Of a stretch of 64,000 bases of DNA, positions 59,701 through 64,000 are shown piece by piece. This DNA comes from Gracilaria vermiculophylla. Its lineage: Eukaryota > Rhodophyta > Florideophyceae > Gracilariales > Gracilariaceae. The stretch is taken from assembly GCA_019155205.2 (NCBI GenBank), contig JAHNZQ020000227.1, positions 481,072 to 545,071 of the forward strand, given 5' to 3'. Every line of letters starts with the position of its first letter. Positions within the stretch are counted from its first letter, which is position 1. Under the pieces are notes generated by a model. It ran no database searches, was not told the origin of the DNA, and saw nothing but the letters and a program-made list of their open reading frames with translations. Made by a program: the position numbers and the translations under genes.

Positions 59701-60743
59701 CAAAGTCATTTAATCCGAAGCAATTGATCTATGAGGATCAACATAATGAAAGTGTGTGGGTTGGATATGGCAACGACTCGAATGTCCAGGAACAACAGAA
59801 CGAACAACACGATTTTGACAACTTTATGCTTCCACCTCCATTCTTGCTTGAGAGTTGTGTGGATATGCGGGACCCGAGTTTATTCATTAGCAGAAATACT
59901 AATGAGGATACAGTTGAACACACCGCACTGCAAATACCGTTAGGGAAAACAGCGATTCATCCCGACACGCATCTTAAACATAATGCAGCATTGGACGATG
60001 AAAGAAATGTTGGTTTTGAACCGGTCGTGAAGGACCTTTCACCAAACATCGATATTGCTCCCAGCGGAGCAAACGACAAAACTCACGAAAAGGCGAAAGA
60101 CGTTGAAATCCAGTCCATTGAACCGCTTGACAAGGAAGCAACGCCCACTGAACCAATTGTGAATGGTGAAGGATTGGGAATACCCAGAGATTTTGACAGT
60201 GAAAAGTATGCCCCTGCACAAGTCTTTCATCCACCGCCTGATACCAATCTCGAAGATGGAAAACTAAATCAAAGTGAAAACACTGTTGACATAGATGTGC
60301 AAGTGTTGAAAGGAGGTCAAAGGAAGGAAGGTGCTGGAGACAGAACCGAGGACGTGCGCCAAGCATCTGGAAACAGAATGGGGGCTCCTCCGTCCACAGG
60401 ATCTGGAATGGAACACGGAATCATAACGCTTTTGCATGAAAACTCAGAAGAGGAAAACGCTCATGACAACTATCCAGAACTGATAGGATCATCAGAGAAT
60501 CGAACTACCGAAGGGCAGTCTCAGTACGACTCGCAGTGTCAACAAGGCGATGAGGTTCAGAAGCAATCTGTGTCCGACGCTACTGGTGGACGCTTGGTGA
60601 AATATTTTGAGGGAAAACGCAAGTTCTTCGACGACATCGTCACTTTAATGATAGACACAACTGTTGAGCTCGAGTACTTCTGTAAGAAGCTTTTTAGGGT
60701 CAAGGGTAAAACGAGAGGCGATAACGTCCCTCATGAGAGCTAG
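56754..60743 (+). CDS. large disordered nuclear protein with coilin-like N-terminal domain
   Basis: 1,329 residues from the ATG at 56754. Residues about 20-92 form a ubiquitin-like domain (KRVKVRTHRHPDTWLVIP, VAQLLCYVQTRLSL, YDLYLDGSLILLEEKMDVVRDGDRLHVYP). Its pattern (x-hhh-P, hydrophobic helix, L-x-L-x-G-x-LLP/E, VRD-x-D-x-L-x-V) matches the coilin N-terminus that drives self-association in Cajal bodies. A strong basic cluster (RRRRNARNRRREKRRR, near 177-192) is a likely nuclear localisation signal. The rest is charged and low in complexity with Lys-rich tracts (KPKKRKKNKKKKTKS). No coilin C-terminal Tudor-like domain is visible, and the length is about twice that of animal coilin. A tandem 37-residue duplication lies at 57645-57866. 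Coilin is the best guess; otherwise it is an unknown nuclear scaffold. Confidence 0.5.
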   Translation: MSSRPSSTNSVADGRLPPPPKRVKVRTHRHPDTWLVIPSFTNTVAQLLCYVQTRLSLSTEVEYDLYLDGSLILLEEKMDVVRDGDRLHVYPSGQTPTPQDSHGTNPSSTPIPVSNALAMHPPWPPAQRLSSSAQAPGDPSDGTAQPFSATANNVPPLSSSLLASRRVRSAEGRRRRNARNRRREKRRRIEAREAKALGCASNSANCDSTGSDHPVSVKTLKRPEPQPQDIGETLYTSPSEMKNRPPRPDAIVANPLHMDETVHDVIEGACIPINQSPMLRVRNKTEMDNCPKVISGYDGSQSEAERCESQDIIEIEVSKDARGSSGALHKISHNDGSQNETERFVSPDITDIEVNKKVRESLDARHIKASSASLRRLEQMPKASLLMKSPTDRNSTCEGSTELNHCERSFSREGFPQDRSRTSMDLSTNDKNARSSAGLAVIEDVLEMVMNPSRNQHNKLAAYGRKSNASFAYDDVASRADSGMKTSTHGVKSSSIFNGLSMKGRSSSISAPQLSSSLSLSIAPSEYENAGEINPVVTEKQNIHADLSAEIEDILEVLDKGNLRNTSPTAVASSILDEKKHDKITSTMKDARAPEIQVQSEKTNDIAPPLKAVTNIRLAPSDATERMPSLKLKLSHKKLNCPLSENDISAEEDRKDLKRMRISSESLRKESPNIVNTRKALDIESDQGAHSHGFVETNHYSPQGIRKIGSSIAKKRRLDNKYTFSGEETISGPAWSLTGICKAHEQYPKERKEMQAQQSIAQALHTANGNENKSLFLDEVLDLEKSLYIPLPQINESHDTLGGKTNPQTSKEREIMEDKGVIRYGREPDAVEAKADDNESPKEGASLAKIHREVTNSIDAVSQDSNDLVRVKRNAVSELLKGSIVETTALCEADNKKTCIAGSASTKKKGINVAEEDRESTKKKRRQGALSVSAALRFVREQNMLQDSLIGKKKSSESEVGLPESFCLSPKPKKRKKNKKKKTKSFNPKQLIYEDQHNESVWVGYGNDSNVQEQQNEQHDFDNFMLPPPFLLESCVDMRDPSLFISRNTNEDTVEHTALQIPLGKTAIHPDTHLKHNAALDDERNVGFEPVVKDLSPNIDIAPSGANDKTHEKAKDVEIQSIEPLDKEATPTEPIVNGEGLGIPRDFDSEKYAPAQVFHPPPDTNLEDGKLNQSENTVDIDVQVLKGGQRKEGAGDRTEDVRQASGNRMGAPPSTGSGMEHGIITLLHENSEEENAHDNYPELIGSSENRTTEGQSQYDSQCQQGDEVQKQSVSDATGGRLVKYFEGKRKFFDDIVTLMIDTTVELEYFCKKLFRVKGKTRGDNVPHES
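57645..57866 (+). repeat. 111-bp tandem duplication within the coilin-like gene
   Basis: Copies begin at 57645 and 57756 (both GATGGTTC(C/T)CAGA), period 111 bp or 37 codons. They encode DGSQSEAERCESQDI and DGSQNETERFVSPDI with similar continuation. They are more diverged than the NOB1 duplication, so older. Confidence 0.75.
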
Positions 60744-60960
60744 CTGCCTTTTTCGGACAGACTTCGTCTATGTACAATTATGATATGTTATTCAGACTTG
60801 TGCCCGTCTTGGTCGCAAAGGAACAGTCACAAATGCCTTCGCGTCATGCAGCACGGAAACGCCTCCGTTTTTTACGGTAGAACAGATTTAAAGGTGTGCC
60901 TTTGCTTTTCTTGGAAATATCCGGCTTTGCCGAAAGCCAACTCTTATCCTCTGTTCATGA

Positions 60961-63759
60961 CTATGTTTCTATGGGACTTGGGTTTCCTCCTGGCGTAGCG
61001 CCATCGACTACCATTTCATGTTCATCGGCGAGCTCACTCCCGTTTTCGTTCAATTCCTCTTCCAAGTCCGCCTTGTTATCCTCTACCCCGTCTGCCACTA
61101 CACCATTGCCATTCATGTTCATAGCTTGCAATAACTCAGCTAGTTCCATGGCGGCTTCGTGTCGATGTTCTGAAAAGGCCGTCCCGGGCTTACCTTCACG
61201 CTTGGAAGCCATGATCTTGGCAGCTTTCTCGCCCTCGTAACACTCTTCTATACCAGGAAACATGTGCGGGTGGGCAGTGGGGTCCGCGAGAGCATCTGCT
61301 ATTCTTACACTTCCCGATTTTCGCAATTCAGTGCGCCACATGTCAACAATTGGTGTCATGCGGCTTGGGAGGTACGTTCGGGCAAAAATCGCGGCTTCTG
61401 GGATACGGCCACTGTCTAATAGAATATTCAAGCACTTTTCCAGTTCCCCGCACATGAATGCTGAAAGAAAGGCCACATTCATCTTGAGAGCGGAAGACGC
61501 CTTGTCCGCAAGCGCAATCATAGATTTTTTATCGGAGCGTGCAGAGTACAACGTCAGAAGCCCGCTGTAGTCTTCAGACTCTCGAAGCGCTTCTTCGGCG
61601 AGCACAAAATCGCCCTTGACTGTAGCAAGATCGGCAAGCTGTCCCCACTTGAGTTCACTTGGGTGCTCTCTCGCAATTTCGGTAGCCAAGTCTAGACGAC
61701 CAAGACCAATAGCTAGATCGCATCGATAGTCTGGATCAGTCGCTAGCTCCAGCGCATCTTCTTTCAAACCCTGGGATTCCAAGAAACGGGCAAGCTTGTT
61801 ATGTTCCGAAGTTGGAATTCGAGGCAAAACCTTTTGTTTGGCGATGTGAATGCCTCCGCGCACAACAGCCGTTTTGAACTCTAATACAGCCAGAAGAAGA
61901 GTGTAGCTCACTAGGTTTTGCTCTTTGTCGATGCAGTACAATCGATTTTCCTTTGGCAAATACCCGAGAAGGTACATTGGTCTGTCCATGTGAACCAGAG
62001 TGGTAACTTCAGCACCCACGGCATAATTCAATCTTGAATTAGAGTTTGTGTACACAAAGCAATCACCAACCCATCTCCCAGTCTGAACTACTTCTTGCAC
62101 TTCATGAATGAGCTCGAAAGCATCCTCAACGCCGTCCTCGGGCAACCGACCGCCGCTGTTTTCGAGAGCCGCCTGCACTGCATCTGCGGAGTATTGCAAC
62201 ACGTAAAAAGAAGACTCCCCTACAATTGCCAACAAGTGTGCTTGATCGGACCAATACACACCTTTGGCCTCGACATCAATACGACGAACAAGTTGCAAAT
62301 CCTCCCAATCGTAAAAGCAAACAAAATCTTTGCCACACACACCCAGAAGGGCGCCTCCATAAATCGATTCTGCCGCATACGTACATCGCATAGACTTGCG
62401 TTCCTTGAACAACTTGTTGTGCACACGAATGTCATTGGTTCCAAGACGAGTTGCGTACTCGCCAACGCTGTTGTCCCATACCACTTGGTCCGCTGAGCCG
62501 AAGGACTTGTTTCGGAGGTTGAGGGCGGTGTATATGATGTACTCTCCGTCACCGCATACAGCAACAAATCGACCATTGGGACTGTGCGCAAGCGTTTGGG
62601 GATAGATCTCGCAGGATCCCAACTCCTTGGTGCCCACCGACAGCCTTTCGCCATCCGCGGGAGTACCCTGGACCGTCCTGACATTCACCGTGGACACCTC
62701 GTTGTGCTTTGCAAGAATCACCTTTCCAGACGAATCCATTGAGGCAACGGGTGTGTCTTTGCCCATCTGCAACAAAACGGTGCCCTCGTCAAAGCCAAAG
62801 GCCACCTTGTTTGAGCCCTTGAGATATGAAATGGACCAGCACCGATCCATGCCATAGTTCAATGTCTGCTCCATACGGTAGGTGTTTGAATGCCACAACA
62901 GCACCATTCCGTCCTCCGAGCCCGACACAATGAGCGGACGATCAGGCAAGAAGGCAACACAGGAGACGTTGTTGGAGTGGCCTTCCAGAGTCTGAACGCA
63001 CGACTTGGTCTGGTAGTCCCATATGCGTACACAGTTGTCGTCGCCACCGGTGACGAGATAGGGCTTGTCGCCGCCGTTGTAATAATCGACGCAGTTGACA
63101 CCCTTTTCGTGGCCCTCCAGGGTGAAGTTGGGCACGGGCGAACTCAAGTTCCAAACCTTGACGGTGTGATCGAGCGAGGCGGACGCAAAGGTGTTTGGGT
63201 CTTTGGGGTTGAACTTGACCTGCATGACGTAGTGGGCATGGCCTTCGAAAAGCATGACGCAGTCCCATGCCTTGTCCCAATCCCAAGCCTTGACCTGCAT
63301 GTCATCGGAGCAGGTGACAAATATGGGCAAGGTGGGGTGGACGGTGATGCTTCGAATGTAATCGATGTGGGCCTCAAAGATCTTGATCTTCTCCATGGTG
63401 TTGTAGTTGTAGCATCGGACAAACATGTCATCGGCGCCGACGATAATCCACTGCTTTCTGGCGACGAAGGCTCCGCAGCGCACGGGCTGATCGGTGACTT
63501 CCCAGCTCTTGACGACGGAGGAGGTTTCATAGTTGTATATGACGACGTGGCCGTCGTACATGGTTGCGAGAACCCATGGCTCGGTGGGGTGAATGTCGAC
63601 GCATTTCACTCGCTCCGACGACTGAGTGAATTTTCGGTCAATCTCCAAACGGAGGGGCTGCGACAAAGGCGGAGGGCGGATGTGAGTATTGTGCGCGAGA
63701 CGGGGCACGGGTCGCTGTGGTGACGGCGCGGCGGACGCAACGGGGCGGTGACTTACCAT
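60961..63759 (-). CDS. COPB2: coatomer subunit beta-prime, intron directly after the start codon
   Basis: Model: exon 1 is only the ATG (63759-63757). A 99-nt intron (63756-63658) has donor GTAAGT, branch-like ATACTCAC and acceptor GTCGCAG; exon 2 is 63657-60961, giving 899 residues. This yields M-PLRLEIDRKFTQSSERVK, the conserved N-terminus (MPLRLDIKRKL in animals as I recall). Because 99 is a multiple of three and contains no stop, an unspliced reading adds 33 spurious residues. Two WD40 propellers follow (VKCVDIHPTEPW, GADDMFVRCYNYNTME, SPVPNFTLEGHEKGVNCVDYYNGGDKP), then the COPI WD-associated alpha-solenoid (VLPRIPTSEHNKLARFLESQG, EAAIFARTYLPS). Beta-prime COP binds dilysine cargo tails in COPI vesicles. 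The acidic C-terminus is shorter than in animals. Confidence 0.96.
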   Translation of the reverse strand: MVSHRPVASAAPSPQRPVPRLAHNTHIRPPPLSQPLRLEIDRKFTQSSERVKCVDIHPTEPWVLATMYDGHVVIYNYETSSVVKSWEVTDQPVRCGAFVARKQWIIVGADDMFVRCYNYNTMEKIKIFEAHIDYIRSITVHPTLPIFVTCSDDMQVKAWDWDKAWDCVMLFEGHAHYVMQVKFNPKDPNTFASASLDHTVKVWNLSSPVPNFTLEGHEKGVNCVDYYNGGDKPYLVTGGDDNCVRIWDYQTKSCVQTLEGHSNNVSCVAFLPDRPLIVSGSEDGMVLLWHSNTYRMEQTLNYGMDRCWSISYLKGSNKVAFGFDEGTVLLQMGKDTPVASMDSSGKVILAKHNEVSTVNVRTVQGTPADGERLSVGTKELGSCEIYPQTLAHSPNGRFVAVCGDGEYIIYTALNLRNKSFGSADQVVWDNSVGEYATRLGTNDIRVHNKLFKERKSMRCTYAAESIYGGALLGVCGKDFVCFYDWEDLQLVRRIDVEAKGVYWSDQAHLLAIVGESSFYVLQYSADAVQAALENSGGRLPEDGVEDAFELIHEVQEVVQTGRWVGDCFVYTNSNSRLNYAVGAEVTTLVHMDRPMYLLGYLPKENRLYCIDKEQNLVSYTLLLAVLEFKTAVVRGGIHIAKQKVLPRIPTSEHNKLARFLESQGLKEDALELATDPDYRCDLAIGLGRLDLATEIAREHPSELKWGQLADLATVKGDFVLAEEALRESEDYSGLLTLYSARSDKKSMIALADKASSALKMNVAFLSAFMCGELEKCLNILLDSGRIPEAAIFARTYLPSRMTPIVDMWRTELRKSGSVRIADALADPTAHPHMFPGIEECYEGEKAAKIMASKREGKPGTAFSEHRHEAAMELAELLQAMNMNGNGVVADGVEDNKADLEEELNENGSELADEHEMVVDGATPGGNPSPIET

Positions 63760-64000
63760 GACGGAGAGGTGAGTGGCGGATCAGCACACGGGACGAAATG
63801 ACATGTACAGAGGGCGCAGGGGGCAGATGCAGACGCGTACCAGACCAGAGCCTCCGCTGGGGACGACGAAGAAGAATGGGGGCTGGCTGGCGGGGTTGGC
63901 GGCGTGGCGGCGCGACGGGGACGCGGAGACAGTGCGCGCGTCGCAGGCGGCGGTGGAGGAGCGGGGCGAAAGCGGTAGCACGCGCAGCAAAAGCAATTGG
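63760..64000. promoter_or_regulatory. GC-rich upstream region of COPB2
   Basis: 241 bp of GC-rich sequence at the window edge, presumably COPB2 leader and promoter. No gene is recognisable. Confidence 0.4.

Noticed and set aside
62890..63723. 277-codon plus-strand open frame over COPB2
   Set aside because: Fully antisense to the conserved WD40 domain; Val/Gly/Asp-rich composition follows the opposite strand's codon use.
63658..63756. 33-residue N-terminal extension of COPB2
   Set aside because: Better explained as a 99-nt intron with consensus donor, branch and acceptor. The spliced form restores the conserved N-terminus.

Overview
This is a gene-dense, intron-poor nuclear region from a eukaryotic alga. 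It holds 29 protein genes in 64 kb, most uninterrupted, plus ten short coding introns (80-146 nt) in seven genes. The proteins are plainly eukaryotic: coatomer beta-prime, CPSF73, NOB1, UTP4, DDX54, prefoldin 6, UBC9 and EMC4. Several point to an organism with a plastid: a DNA gyrase B with an N-terminal presequence, a PRPP synthetase with a long transit-peptide-like extension, and a two-span membrane protein resembling the photosystem II assembly factor LPA2. Compact genes, few introns and plastid gyrase suggest a unicellular red alga. That placement is inference; no marker here fixes the species.

Layout: 0.1-9.7 kb holds DDX54, EMC4 and the first of two PP4R1-type HEAT scaffolds. Its paralogue lies tail to tail at 9.7-12.4 kb. 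A GC-rich divergent promoter (12.4-13.4 kb) leads into an unrecognised three-repeat surface glycoprotein, then CMC4, GPN3, ribosomal P0, a membrane-anchored MESH1, the LPA2-like protein, UTP4, an SLC35-type transporter, the mitochondrial glycine carrier SLC25A38, a two-RRM protein, a KAR5/GEX1-like protein and a DUF924 protein (to 33.3 kb). UBC9 and prefoldin 6 (33.3-35.3 kb) are small and intron-rich. NOB1, a UBE2Z with an added catalytically dead E2 domain, a PHO88/SND3-thioredoxin fusion, ribulose-phosphate epimerase and a TrmH-type methyltransferase follow. A 5-kb A+T-rich gene desert (43.9-48.9 kb) contains a decayed TA-flanked inverted-repeat transposon. The rest holds CPSF73, gyrase B, PRPP synthetase, glutaredoxin 5, a large coilin-like protein and coatomer beta-prime.

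Two patterns stand out. Neighbouring genes alternate strand almost perfectly (24 of 28 adjacencies; 12 convergent, 12 divergent), and convergent 3' ends are often under 100 bp apart. Introns hug start codons in several genes, including one directly after the ATG of coatomer beta-prime. The gene set is mostly housekeeping: ribosome biogenesis (DDX54, UTP4, NOB1, P0), ER insertion and traffic (EMC4, PHO88, COPB2), ubiquitin/SUMO conjugation, mitochondrial metal and glycine handling, and organelle DNA and nucleotide supply. The most unusual molecules are the PHO88-thioredoxin fusion, the E2-pseudoE2 fusion and the three-repeat glycoprotein. I saw no tRNA, rRNA or CRISPR array.
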